A stretch of DNA of 64,000 nt. It comes from DATFVJ01 sp963851085. GTDB taxonomy: Bacteria; Actinomycetota; Actinomycetes; Streptosporangiales; Streptosporangiaceae. Of this stretch, positions 42,728 to 52,136 are shown in pieces. How positions within the stretch are numbered: position 1 is the stretch's first letter; every line of letters starts with the position of its first letter. Both the position numbers and the translations under genes were made by a program. The stretch spans positions 1 to 64,000 of the forward strand of contig CAWKNX010000020.1 in assembly GCA_963851085.1 (NCBI GenBank), written 5' to 3'. Below the pieces are notes generated by a model that worked only from the letters and a program-made list of their open reading frames with translations, searched no databases and was not told the DNA's origin.

Positions 42728-45244
42728 TCACGGGCCGGGGCGGGGATCTTGGGGGTGGGCGGCCGGATGCGGGGGGACGGGTACGGGCTGGACGTGCCAG
42801 ATGTCGTGGCAGTAGCCGCGGGCGGTGCGGTCGGAGGAGAAGAAACCGGAGCGTGCTGTGTTCAGGATCGACATCCGGGTCCATTGTTCCTGGTCGGCCC
42901 AGGCTGGCCCGGCCTGGTCGTGGCAGTCGATGTAGGAGCGGTAGTCGGCGAGGACCATGTACTGGTCGTGGTTGAGGAGCTCGGCGGTGATGGGTTCGAA
43001 GGCGCTGTGGTCGCCGCCGGAGAAGGCACCGGAGGCGATGGTGTCGATGGCGGCGGTGAGCTCGGCGTCGGCGTGGTAGCAGGTGGCGGGGGTGTAGCCC
43101 TGGTGCCTGCGGGCGGTGGCCTGGCCGGCGGTGAGGCCGAAGAGGAAGAAGTTGGCGGCGCCGACCCGGTCGCGCAGTTCGATGTTGGCGCCGTCGAGGG
43201 TGCCGACGGTGACGGCGCCGTTGAGGGCGAGTTTCATGTTGCCGGTGCCGGATGCCTCGGTGCCGGCGAGGGAGATCTGCTCGGAGATGTCGGCGGCGGG
43301 GATCACGATCTCGCTGACCGACACGTTGTAGTCGGGCAGGAAGACGACCTTGATCCGGCCGCCGACGCGGGGGTCGGCGTTGACCACCGATGCGACCGAG
43401 TTGATCAGCTTGATGATGCGTTTGGCCTGCTGGTAGCTCGGCGCCGCCTTCGCGGCGAAGATGACCGTGCGGGCCGTCACCGCGGCGCCCGGGTCCGCCG
43501 TGATCCGGTTGTACAGGGTGACGACGTGCAGCAGCTTGAGGAGCTGGCGCTTGTACTCGTGCAGCCGCTTGACCATCACGTCGAAAACCGAGCCCGGGTC
43601 GATGGCCAGGCCGGTGGCGGCGCGGGCGTGCGCGGCCAGGCCGGCCTTGTTCAGCCGTTTCACCTCGCGCCACTGCGCCCGGAACCCGCCATCATCGGCG
43701 AACGCCTCCAGCTCCCGCAGCCGCTCCAGGTCGGTCAGCCACCCCTCACCGCCCAGCCGGGCCGTGATCAGGGCCGACAGCCGCGGGTTAGCCAGCCGCA
43801 GGAACCGGCGCGGGCTGACCCCGTTGGTCTCATTCCAGAACTTCCCGGGCCACAGCTCGGCGAAATCCCGCAACGTCGTCTGGGTCAGCAGCCGCGACTG
43901 CAGCCCCGCCACGCCGTTGACCGCGAAGCTGCCCGCGGCCGCCAGGTTAGCCATCCGGACCCGGCGCTCGGGAACCTCCTGGATCAGCGACACCCGGGCC
44001 GCCCGCCCGCCGTCACCCGGGCAGCGGGCCCGCACCTCACCCAGCAGAACGTGATTGAGCGCGTAAATGATCTCCAGATGGCGCGGCAGCAGCCGCCCGA
44101 ACAGCCCCACCGGCCACGTCTCCAGCGCCTCCGGCAGCAGGGTATGGCAGGTATAGGCGAACGTCCGGCGGGTGATCGACCACGCCCGCTCCCAGCCGAC
44201 CCCGTACTCGTCCACCAGCAGCCGCATCAGCTCGGGAATAGCCAGCACCGGATGGGTGTCATTGAGCTGGATCACCACCTTGTCCGGGAACACCTCCCAG
44301 TCACTGTTGCGGAACCGGAACCGGCGGATAATATCCCGCAGCGAGCAGCACACCAGAAAATACTGCTGCTTGAGCCGCAGCTCCCGCCCCGCCGGCGTGC
44401 TGTCACTGGGATACAGCACCTTGGTCAGATTCTCCGACCGCATCCGCGCCTCGACCGCCTCCGCATAATGGCCGGCGTTGAACAGCGCCAGATCAAACGA
44501 CTCCCGCCCCGCCCGCGCCTGCCACAACCGGACAATATTAACCGTCTCGGTGCCAAAACCCGGGACCAGCATATGGCTGGGCTCACCCCGCACCGTCTCC
44601 CCCGGCACCCACCGCGCCCGCAAACCCCCCTGATCATCATCCACCGGCTCCGTGTGGCCGAAGAACCCCACCACCTGGCGGTCATCCGGAGCCGGGAACT
44701 CCCACGGATTACCGTAAAACGTCCAGTCATCGGGATGCTCCACCTGAAACCCATCCTCGAAAACCTGCTTGAAAATCCCGAACTCATAACGGATGCCATA
44801 ACCCACCGCCGGGATATCCAGCGTCGCCAGCGAATCCAGCAGACAGGCCGCCAGCCGGCCCAGCCCCCCGTTCCCCAGCCCCGGCTCCACATCCAGCGCC
44901 TCCAGCGCATCAGCCGAAACACCGACACCGGCCAGAGCCCGGCGGGCCACACCCGCCGTACCCGTATACAGCGCGTTCTGCCGCAACTGCCGCCCCAGCA
45001 TGTACTCCGCCGACAAGTAATACACAAACTTCGGGTTCGTCACATAATGCGCCTCCGCCGTCCTGGCCCGCCGCTCAGCCAGCCGATCCCGGATCGTCAC
45101 CGCCAGCGTCCAATACGCATCATGCGCACTCGCCGACTCCACCGTCGTCCCCCGCTCGTAACACAGATTGTCAGCAAGATCCCGCTCGAACTCAGCCAGC
45201 GTGTTACCCACCCACCGGACCTGCGGCCCGTGTCCTATCGACAT
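42728..45244 (-). CDS. glgP: Glycogen phosphorylase
   Basis: 838 residues, the normal bacterial length, without frame breaks. Family landmarks are YYLSAEYMLGR, DVEPGLGNGGLGRLAACLLD, PVGYGIRYEFGIFKQ-type region, LKQQYFLVCCSLRDI, NDTHPVLAIPELMRLL, KRLHEYKRQLLKLL, KAAPSYQQAKRIIKLIN and the pyridoxal-phosphate lysine in EASGTGNMKLALNG. It releases glucose-1-phosphate from glycogen. It is divergent, across about 850 bp, from glycogen synthase and two GH57 genes, so synthesis and breakdown are encoded together. The ribosome-binding site at ATG 45244 is weak. Confidence 0.95.
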   Translation of the reverse strand: MSIGHGPQVRWVGNTLAEFERDLADNLCYERGTTVESASAHDAYWTLAVTIRDRLAERRARTAEAHYVTNPKFVYYLSAEYMLGRQLRQNALYTGTAGVARRALAGVGVSADALEALDVEPGLGNGGLGRLAACLLDSLATLDIPAVGYGIRYEFGIFKQVFEDGFQVEHPDDWTFYGNPWEFPAPDDRQVVGFFGHTEPVDDDQGGLRARWVPGETVRGEPSHMLVPGFGTETVNIVRLWQARAGRESFDLALFNAGHYAEAVEARMRSENLTKVLYPSDSTPAGRELRLKQQYFLVCCSLRDIIRRFRFRNSDWEVFPDKVVIQLNDTHPVLAIPELMRLLVDEYGVGWERAWSITRRTFAYTCHTLLPEALETWPVGLFGRLLPRHLEIIYALNHVLLGEVRARCPGDGGRAARVSLIQEVPERRVRMANLAAAGSFAVNGVAGLQSRLLTQTTLRDFAELWPGKFWNETNGVSPRRFLRLANPRLSALITARLGGEGWLTDLERLRELEAFADDGGFRAQWREVKRLNKAGLAAHARAATGLAIDPGSVFDVMVKRLHEYKRQLLKLLHVVTLYNRITADPGAAVTARTVIFAAKAAPSYQQAKRIIKLINSVASVVNADPRVGGRIKVVFLPDYNVSVSEIVIPAADISEQISLAGTEASGTGNMKLALNGAVTVGTLDGANIELRDRVGAANFFLFGLTAGQATARRHQGYTPATCYHADAELTAAIDTIASGAFSGGDHSAFEPITAELLNHDQYMVLADYRSYIDCHDQAGPAWADQEQWTRMSILNTARSGFFSSDRTARGYCHDIWHVQPVPVPPHPAAHPQDPRPGP

Positions 45245-46100
45245 GAACCGAATCTAACCCCCCACCGGCAAGGACAAGTCCACAGATGTCCCTCCCGAAT
45301 GGGTCCGCCCGGTCGCGCTGGGCTCGTGATGGCGGCCGGGCAGCGGAAGCGGCGATGGAAACATGCCGGTGTGGGCGCCGGCGGCGGGCCCGTTCGACGG
45401 CCAGGTGCTCGACGCCCATTAATCGTTGGACCTCCTCGCCAGCAAGGACAGACGCATGCAGGTAACCCTGTCCAGGACCTTGTCCGCGATCCGGACGTCG
45501 GGAACGGCGCCGTGCCGGGTCTCGCTGCCCGCTCAGGCGCGCGGCCGACCCAGTTGACCGGCGCGGCGATCCGCGACGTTGCCCGCTCAGGCGCGCGGCC
45601 GACCCAGTTGACCGGCGCGGCGATCCGCGACGCTGCCCGCGGCCCGGCGGCGACTTCATTCAGCGCCTGCCACGTCGCGGGTACGGAGGCGACTGGACCA
45701 GAATCACGGCCCCAATCGCCCAGGCCCTCAAGGGTCTGATCCACGCCACGAACAGCGCCCGCGACTATGGCCTTTCCCGCGCTCCCGGCGTGCCCCGCTG
45801 GAGCGTGAGCCGACCGCCCCCTACTGCGAACCGCGTGCCCACCTGAGAACCGGTGAGAGAGCCTGGATGATTATCCAAGGAAGGGACCATCGCCACTTTC
45901 CACCCCGCAGTGGCCTGGCCTATGCTACACAGAGCAGGCCCAGTCGGCCCTGGGGGACGATCTTGCGGCCCTGCATCGGCGTCAGCGACGGCGCCAGACC
46001 GTGTGCTGGGTCATCCGTTGGTACCGCGTCGACGGACACCGACAGGGCCTCAGGTCCGGACGAGGGAGGGTGTGAAGATCCTGGCGTCACGGGGTGGTCC
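45245..46100. other. Divergent region between glgP and glgA
   Basis: Long spacer containing the 54-bp repeat below. The frame of glgA is open back to 45867 but the extra residues are not family-like. A plus-strand stretch at about 45651-45840 (RLPRRGYGGDWTRITAPIAQ) is open but unassigned. Confidence 0.5.
45527..45646. repeat. 54-bp tandem repeat, two copies plus a partial
   Basis: The unit starting GCCCGCTCAGGCGCGCGG at 45527 repeats with a period of exactly 54 bp at 45581 and a 12-bp third start at 45635. Copies one and two are nearly identical. As 54 is divisible by three, an overlapping frame would stay open. Confidence 0.85.
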
Positions 46101-47573
46101 GTGTACATCGTGATGGTCGCGCCCGAGTGTGCCCCGGTTGCCAAGGCCGGAGGGCTGGGCGATGTGGTGTTCGGGCTCAGCCGGGAACTGGAAATCCGGG
46201 GAAACACGGTCGAGATCGTGATGCCGAAGTACGCCGGCATGCGTTACGCCGACATCTGGGGCCTGCAGGTCAGCCATGAGGATCTGTGGGTGCCGTGGTA
46301 TGGCAGCGCGGTTCACTGCACAGTGTGGTTCGGCTACGTGCACGGCCGCAAATGCTTCTTCATCGAGCCACACTCAGCCAGCAACCTCTTCGGCCGGGAC
46401 CGCTTGTACGGGTACGCCGACGACATCGAGCGGTTCGCATTCTTCTCGAAGGCAGCGCTCGAGTTCATGCTCCAGTCGAACAAGCGCCCCGATATCATCC
46501 ACTGCCACGACTGGCACACTGGGCTTGTGCCGGTGCTGCTGTACGAACAGTACCGCGAGGTGCTGCCTCACCAGAGGGTTTGTTACACGATCCACAACTT
46601 TCGCCATCAAGGCGTCACCAGCCCGCAGGTGCTCTGGGGTACCCAACTGGCCCGGCCCGATTACTTCCTGGACCGAGACCGGCTAGGTGACGACACCTAC
46701 TACCAGGCCGTGAACCTCATGAAGGCCGGGGTTGTGTATTCAAACTTCGTGACTACTGTGTCACCCAACCACGCCGACGAGGCGCGGTTCGGCGTGGGCG
46801 GCTCAGGACTCGCTCCCGCCCTTCACATGCATCAAGGCAAGTTCGGGGGGGTACTCAACGGCGTGGACTACGACGTGTGGAACCCCGAGATCGACCCGTT
46901 CATACCTACCTGCTATTCGACAGAGAGCCTCGACCGCAAGTACCAGAACAAAGAGCGTCTCCGGGAGCGGTTCTGGCTCCGAAAGACCTGGAGCCCGATC
47001 GTTGCGTACGTGGGCCGACTGGATGAGCAGAAGGGCATGCACTTGGTCCATCACGCCGTCTTCTACGCGCTAGCGAACGGGGCGCAGTTCGTGCTTCTGG
47101 GCGATGCATTTCACCACAATGGCATTAACGGCCACTTTTGGCATCTCAAGAACTACCTCAACGACAACCCTGACTGTCACCTCGAAATCGGCTACAGCGA
47201 GGAACTGGCTCATCTCATCTATGCCGGCGCCGACCTGCTGGTGGTGCCCAGCATGTTCGAGCCGTGCGGGCTGGCCCCAATAACCGCGATGCGGTACGGG
47301 ACGGTGCCGGTGGTGCGGGCAGTCGGGGGTATGGTCGACACTGTGTTCGACCGCGACTACTCGGCGCGCCCACCCGGCGAGCGCAACGGGTACTTGTTCC
47401 ACCAGGCTGACAACCTGGCCATTGAGTCTGCGCTTAACCGTGCGCTAGGGCTATGGTTCGGGCACCCGGTCGAGTTTCGCCATCTCGCGGTCAACGCCAT
47501 GCGGGCCGACTACTCGTGGGCCCGGCCCGGTCAGGACTACCTGAACATCTACGAATACATCCGCCACAAGTGA
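46101..47573 (+). CDS. glgA: Glycogen synthase (GT5)
   Basis: 490 residues of ADP-glucose-type glycogen/starch synthase: KAGGLGDVVFGLSRELEIRG (ADP-glucose KxGGL motif), IIHCHDWHTGLVPVLL, YTIHNFRHQG, FVTTVSPNHADEARFG, GVLNGVDYDVWNPE, AYVGRLDEQKGM, VPSMFEPCGLAPITAMRYGT. GTG 46101 gives the family start (YIVMVAPECAPVAKAGG). The sequence is closer in style to cyanobacterial and proteobacterial GlgA than to the usual actinobacterial maltosyl-type GlgA/GlgM route, hinting at acquisition. Two GH57 genes follow within 21 and 30 bp. Confidence 0.93.
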   Translation: MYIVMVAPECAPVAKAGGLGDVVFGLSRELEIRGNTVEIVMPKYAGMRYADIWGLQVSHEDLWVPWYGSAVHCTVWFGYVHGRKCFFIEPHSASNLFGRDRLYGYADDIERFAFFSKAALEFMLQSNKRPDIIHCHDWHTGLVPVLLYEQYREVLPHQRVCYTIHNFRHQGVTSPQVLWGTQLARPDYFLDRDRLGDDTYYQAVNLMKAGVVYSNFVTTVSPNHADEARFGVGGSGLAPALHMHQGKFGGVLNGVDYDVWNPEIDPFIPTCYSTESLDRKYQNKERLRERFWLRKTWSPIVAYVGRLDEQKGMHLVHHAVFYALANGAQFVLLGDAFHHNGINGHFWHLKNYLNDNPDCHLEIGYSEELAHLIYAGADLLVVPSMFEPCGLAPITAMRYGTVPVVRAVGGMVDTVFDRDYSARPPGERNGYLFHQADNLAIESALNRALGLWFGHPVEFRHLAVNAMRADYSWARPGQDYLNIYEYIRHK

Positions 47574-47593
47574 GCCAACCGAGAGGCGAGCGC

Positions 47594-49048
47594 ATGGACG
47601 CCCTGGCCGAGTACGTCGACGGCCTGCCCAACCTGTGCGGGCAGGAGCCGCTGATCAGGGAGGCCATCGAAGCGGGCCGGCAGCGCCGAGTGTTTCCGAA
47701 TGGCATCGACATTCACCGTGACTCAAGCACATTCGCGGTGGCGCTGCACATGCATCAGCCGCTCATCCCCGCCGCCGGCGACGACCTGCGCTCCGCGGGG
47801 ATCATCAGCAACCTGGCATGGATGATGGAGCATCCGGACATCGGTGACAACCACAACGCCGCCGTGTTCGTGTGGTGCTACAAGCGCATGGGCGAGTTCA
47901 TCCCCCAACTCCTCGACGAAGGCCGCCAGCCGCGGGTGATGCTCGACTACTCGGGCACCTTGCTGCACGGAATGCGGCAGATGGGCCTAGACGACGTATT
48001 CGACGCGCTCGGATACCTAACTCACGACGGCCGGGCCCGCCAGACAACCGAGTGGCTCGGTTCCACCTGGGGCCACGCGGTGGCCCCCTCCACGCCGGTC
48101 CAGGACTACCGGCTGCACGTGCGCGCCTGGCAACACCACTTCGCAGCCATCTTCGGCCTCGAGGCGCTCGGGCGCATCCGGGGATTCTCCCCGGCCGAGA
48201 TGGCGCTACCCAACCAGCCCGATGTGGCCTATCAGTTTGTCCGCGCCCTGCTTGACTCCGGCTACGAGTGGGTGCTCGTTCAGGAACACACGGTGGAACA
48301 ACCCGGCGGCCGCGGCGTCGAGCGCCCGCACCTGCCGCACCGGCTCGTCTGCACGGACTCTCACGGCAACACGGCGAGCATCATCGCGGTCGTCAAGACC
48401 CAGGGCAGCGACACCAAGCTCGTGGGCCAGATGCAGCCCTACTACGAGGCCAAGGGCCTCGGGCCCTGGGAACTGGCCGACAGACGGGTCCCGCCGCTGG
48501 TCACTCAGATCGCCGACGGCGAGAACGGTGGCGTCATGATGAACGAGTTTCCGCCCAAATACCTCGAGGTCATGAGGGAGTGCTCCGGGTCGCCTACCCC
48601 CGCTGTGAACGTCACCGAGTACCTCGAAGCGCTGGCTGGGCTGGGGATCGGCCCCGAGGACCTGCCACCTCTCCAGCCGCTGCTCCAGCATCGCGTGTGG
48701 GAGCGTTTCGAGCCCGGCGAAGGACCTGAACGTCTTGCCGCGGTCATCGGCGAGCTCAGCGCCGAAGACGACCGGTTCAACATGGAGGGCGGTAGCTGGA
48801 CCAACGACATCTCATGGATGCGCGGGTACGAGAACGTGCTAGCACCTATGGAGCGTGCGAGCTCGCTCTTCAACAGGCACTTGCTGGCCCCAGGCGTGCC
48901 GGCCAGCGACCCCCGCTACCAGCGCGCGCTCTTCTATCTGCTGGCCTGTGAAACCAGCTGCTACCGCTACTGGGGCCAGGGCATCTGGACGGACTACGGC
49001 GCCGAACTCGCCCGCCGCGCCTGCGAGGCCGCGAGCTCGGCGACCTGA
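47594..49048 (+). CDS. GH57-family glycosidase-related protein
   Basis: 484 residues. GH57 motifs: VALHMHQPLIP (motif 1, HxHQP), GHAVAP (motif 2), GFSPAEMALPN with the nucleophile Glu, IADGENGGVM (motif 4 region) and MRGYENVLAPME (motif 5). GH57 enzymes cleave or transfer alpha-1,4/1,6 glucans; some are glycogen-branching enzymes. Position right after glgA points to branching or trimming of glycogen. ATG 47594 follows GAGAGGCGAG. Precise activity is not readable. Confidence 0.85.
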   Translation: MDALAEYVDGLPNLCGQEPLIREAIEAGRQRRVFPNGIDIHRDSSTFAVALHMHQPLIPAAGDDLRSAGIISNLAWMMEHPDIGDNHNAAVFVWCYKRMGEFIPQLLDEGRQPRVMLDYSGTLLHGMRQMGLDDVFDALGYLTHDGRARQTTEWLGSTWGHAVAPSTPVQDYRLHVRAWQHHFAAIFGLEALGRIRGFSPAEMALPNQPDVAYQFVRALLDSGYEWVLVQEHTVEQPGGRGVERPHLPHRLVCTDSHGNTASIIAVVKTQGSDTKLVGQMQPYYEAKGLGPWELADRRVPPLVTQIADGENGGVMMNEFPPKYLEVMRECSGSPTPAVNVTEYLEALAGLGIGPEDLPPLQPLLQHRVWERFEPGEGPERLAAVIGELSAEDDRFNMEGGSWTNDISWMRGYENVLAPMERASSLFNRHLLAPGVPASDPRYQRALFYLLACETSCYRYWGQGIWTDYGAELARRACEAASSAT

Positions 49049-49078
49049 CCGCCAGCGACCATATGCGGAGGACAAGCT

Positions 49079-50239
49079 GTGGACGACATCGCGTTCGCGC
49101 TCGTGCTGAACCTGCACCAGCCAGCAGGGAACATTGAAGACCTTCTCGACAACGACCCATGGGCAGCCACTGAGATCCTCTACGCGCTCGACCGCATCCC
49201 GAGGTCGCTGTGGCCCTACCAAGACATCGGCCGCGTCCACCTGTCGCTGTCCGGGACGCTGCTCACGACCCTCGCCGATCCCACCTTCCAAGCACGCGTC
49301 TACGGCATCGTCGACTGTGGATCCCTGCTGTGGCACCTGCAGAACACCGGCATTATCGACATCCTCGGCTCCGCCTACTACCACCCTGTGCTCCCCCTCG
49401 TCCCGCCCGCCGACTGGCCGCAGCAGCTCCACCTCTGGCGCCACATCGCCGAGCACCTTTTCGCCCGCAGCGATTTCAGCGGGTTCTGGCCACCCGAGAT
49501 GGGCTTCACGATGGAGCTCATTCCCCTCATCCGCCGTCTCGGCTACCACTACGTGCTGGTCGACGCCAACCATGTCGAACCGGTCGACGCCATGCGCTGG
49601 GACGAGCTGCGCTACCGGCCCCACATAGCTCGCTACGACGGAGCCGAGATCGTCGTCGTAGTCCGCGACCGCGAACTCTCCGACGCCCAGGAGTCAGGGA
49701 TGGATCCCGGCTGGTTCATCCGTGAGGTCCAGGCCCGCACCAGGCACTGCGATTTCACTCCCCTGGTCACCACCTGCACCGACGGCGATAACGGCGGCTG
49801 GTTCCGTAACACGACTCCGGGCACCAGCTTTTGGACTGCTTTCTACCAGAAGCTCCTGGACCGGGTCCGCGTCCACGAAAGCGGCGGGATCCGCCCCGCG
49901 TTCATCCACGAACACCTCGCGGCGCATCCCGCCCACGGCGAGGTGCGGGTCCGGCCCGGTGCCTGGAACACCGGCTGGCACGACGGGAGCGGCTTCACCC
50001 AATGGACCGGCTCCCGCGCCCAACGCGACGCCCTTGCCAGAATCCGGCACGTGAGCGGGCAACTCCACGCCGCAGCCGACCTCGCTGATTCCGTCCACCG
50101 ACCCATGCTCGACGAAGCGCTCGACCACCTGCTGCGCGCGCAGACCAGCTGCAACCTCTACTGGGGCGAGACGTGGGTGCCCCGCTCCCATGCGGACCTC
50201 GACCGCTCCCTCGCACTCCTCGCCGCGGCAGGAACATAA
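49079..50239 (+). CDS. GH57-family glycosidase-related protein
   Basis: 386 residues, start MDDIAFALVLNLHQPAGN (motif 1), LGSAYYHPVLPL (motif 2), GFWPPEMGFTMELIPLI with the nucleophile Glu, TTCTDGDNGGWF with the acid Asp, and a C-terminal helical domain (LLRAQTSCNLYWGETWVPRS) shared with the preceding protein (LLACETSCYRYWGQGIW). It is shorter than the preceding GH57 protein and probably works with it on the same glucan. GGAGGA stands about 6 bases ahead of GTG 49079. Confidence 0.85.
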   Translation: MDDIAFALVLNLHQPAGNIEDLLDNDPWAATEILYALDRIPRSLWPYQDIGRVHLSLSGTLLTTLADPTFQARVYGIVDCGSLLWHLQNTGIIDILGSAYYHPVLPLVPPADWPQQLHLWRHIAEHLFARSDFSGFWPPEMGFTMELIPLIRRLGYHYVLVDANHVEPVDAMRWDELRYRPHIARYDGAEIVVVVRDRELSDAQESGMDPGWFIREVQARTRHCDFTPLVTTCTDGDNGGWFRNTTPGTSFWTAFYQKLLDRVRVHESGGIRPAFIHEHLAAHPAHGEVRVRPGAWNTGWHDGSGFTQWTGSRAQRDALARIRHVSGQLHAAADLADSVHRPMLDEALDHLLRAQTSCNLYWGETWVPRSHADLDRSLALLAAAGT

Positions 50240-50270
50240 GAGGGCATCTGATCTAGGCCACAGATAGTTT

Positions 50271-50807
50271 TCATCCGTTTGGAGGGCGGGTCATCGCGCC
50301 AGGTTTGACTTGATTCGCCACGCGGTATAACCCGTGGTCGTGTCGACACCGTTGAGACTGGCCCGTCGTAGCCAGATCATGGAACGGGTTGTTGCTAAGG
50401 TAAGAATCCGGGTCGCTAGAAGAGACATTTCCGTACAAGCCGAATGCGCCTGGGGTGGTGTCGAACAGGGGGCCCCAGCTGGTATTCACCTGGACCCGGT
50501 CCTCCGCATTCAGATACTGAAGGCAGGAGATCTGGCGGTCAGGGACATAGCGGCCGGCCCGGTCGTGGCGCTGAAAGTTGCTGGGTCCCATCGGCAAGAT
50601 GGCGCAGCACAACCATCCTTGGCTCGGCTGGGCCGGTGAAATGACAGACAGTCGATCAGGCACGATCGCGCGCTGCCGTGCCCCGACTGTCCTCGCAAAC
50701 GCCTTCTGGGTGAGGGTGCTCCCCAAAGCGTGGTCCAGACATCCCCGGCGCTCATCCTGATCAGCCCGCCATTTCAGGGTCGGAAAGTGCTCCGCTACGC
50801 AACCCAA
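50271..50807 (-). CDS. Doubtful open frame
   Basis: 178 codons, GC lower than neighbours, with a protein-like stretch GRYVPDRQISCLQYLNAEDR and TPGAFGLYGNVSSSDPDSYL but no family, no ribosome-binding site and an odd N-terminus. It may be a remnant. The rest of the 50240-51040 gap holds nothing recognisable. Confidence 0.25.
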   Translation of the reverse strand: MGCVAEHFPTLKWRADQDERRGCLDHALGSTLTQKAFARTVGARQRAIVPDRLSVISPAQPSQGWLCCAILPMGPSNFQRHDRAGRYVPDRQISCLQYLNAEDRVQVNTSWGPLFDTTPGAFGLYGNVSSSDPDSYLSNNPFHDLATTGQSQRCRHDHGLYRVANQVKPGAMTRPPNG

Positions 50808-51040
50808 GTCGACCTTGCACTGATCCGGCCCACGCCGGCGGCCGCGAGGTGGCGCGGACCCTGCTCCTGGTGTTCTGCCGCTGCCAGCCGCGCCGCGGGC
50901 TCACCGCCCGGCCGCAGCCCGCCGGTTTGGGGTTGAGCTCACCGTCTCTGGCCTCATCAGCGGTCGCCGCACTCCAGTGTGGCCCAACGAGCGGCACGGC
51001 AACACCAGGCTTCTTGAACACTTGACCGACTCATGACCGG

Positions 51041-51292
51041 TTACGGAAGGCGGGCGACGTGATCGATCTCGACTACCTGCCTGCGCTCGTCGATCGTGTA
51101 GAAGACGCGATACCGCTCGGCCCGCAGACGCCGCAGATCCGGTGACCCGTATGGGAAAGACTCCGGCGGCCGCGGTTCATCGGCGAGCCGGTCGATGCCC
51201 TCCCAGAGTGCAGCGACGCCACTGGGGTCATCACTGAGGAATCCCGCAGTCAGATCGAGAGCCTGGATCTCCCAATTGATCTGGTAGCTCAC
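51041..51292 (-). CDS. RelE/ParE-type toxin
   Basis: 83 residues: QINWEIQALDLTAGFLSDDP, DRLADEPRPPESFPYG, LRRLRAERYRVFYTIDERRQ, VVEIDHVARLP. This is the RelE/ParE fold; basic residues in RLRAERYRV match the RelE catalytic face, suggesting ribosome-dependent mRNA cleavage. GTG 51292 overlaps the antitoxin stop (GTGA). Confidence 0.85.
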   Translation of the reverse strand: MSYQINWEIQALDLTAGFLSDDPSGVAALWEGIDRLADEPRPPESFPYGSPDLRRLRAERYRVFYTIDERRQVVEIDHVARLP

Positions 51293-51525
51293 CGGCCGGG
51301 CAAACCCAGGCGACGACGCGCCTCTTCGTGAGAAACGTAGCGTACCCCTCCGGCGTCCTGGCGCGCCAGGTAATCGGCGCGAGCAGCGTCGAACTCCTCG
51401 TTGACCCGCTGCTCCTCGAGCGCCAAGCGCAACTGCCGGTACTCCTCAATGGGTACCACGACCGCAACTACCTGCCCGCCACGGTGGATCACATCATGGG
51501 CGTCTTCCGCAGGCAGGTCACTCAT
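51289..51525 (-). CDS. Phd/YefM-type antitoxin, shortened N-terminus
   Basis: 78 residues from ATG 51525 (an in-frame ATG at 51534 is possible). HRGGQVVAVVVPIEEYRQLR is the Phd/YefM core; the helical C-terminus LEEQRVNEEFDAARADYLAR is the toxin-binding part. The usual N-terminal DNA-binding strand and helix (about 15 residues) is nearly missing, so repression may be weakened. It precedes and overlaps the toxin gene, the standard order. Confidence 0.75.
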   Translation of the reverse strand: MSDLPAEDAHDVIHRGGQVVAVVVPIEEYRQLRLALEEQRVNEEFDAARADYLARQDAGGVRYVSHEEARRRLGLPGR

Positions 51526-51534
51526 GAGGCACAT

Positions 51535-52136
51535 GGTAACGAGACTGTACGACAGCCCGACAGCCCGACAGCCGGCATGACTCGACCGAGTTGCAGCCGT
51601 ACCACCTCTCGCGTCAGTGCTCGCGTTCCGCTACGTCTGATGGCGGAGATAGCCATGCCGCACGTGTCAACCACTGGACGTTGTGGGGTCATCGGGGACC
51701 CCGGCCGGGCAGCGCTCATCGTAGGCCTGCCGTTGATTGCTGTAGCAGCTCGCGGCTCGGCCTGACCCTGGTGCCGGTACGCCGGGGCGGGGGCCGGTGC
51801 CGATCTATAACGGTGCGAAGCCTGCCAGCCGGGGCGACAACGCTGTGTCCGCTGTTGCTTGATGAGCTGGATGATTGATGCAGGTGACCCCCCGGGTGCA
51901 TGTCACGTCGGTGGGCTACGGGGCCCGGAGGTCACGGCGCCACTGTCCGCGACGCCTTGGTATGCGTGGAATCCCGGCATGCAGCCCTGGCGCCCTACCC
52001 CGCAGGCAGCACCGAGCTGCTCCAGCCCATTCGCGGCGGGATCATCCCGCCGAATATGTATATACCGAGCTGGGTGAACTCGTCGCCGGACCAAACCCGC
52101 ACGCCAGTCACCAGATCAAATCACCTTGGCTGCTCG
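51535..52136. other. Intergenic, no supported gene
   Basis: Includes a short GACAGCCC triplication near 51553. A plus frame beginning at 51878 (MQVTPRVHVTSVGYG) has no further family pattern and runs into the end of the cyclase gene. Confidence 0.45.

Noticed and set aside
42605..45739. Open plus-strand frame of over 1000 codons opposite glgP
   Set aside because: It is the antisense shadow of a full, motif-complete glycogen phosphorylase; its translation is low-complexity and family-less.
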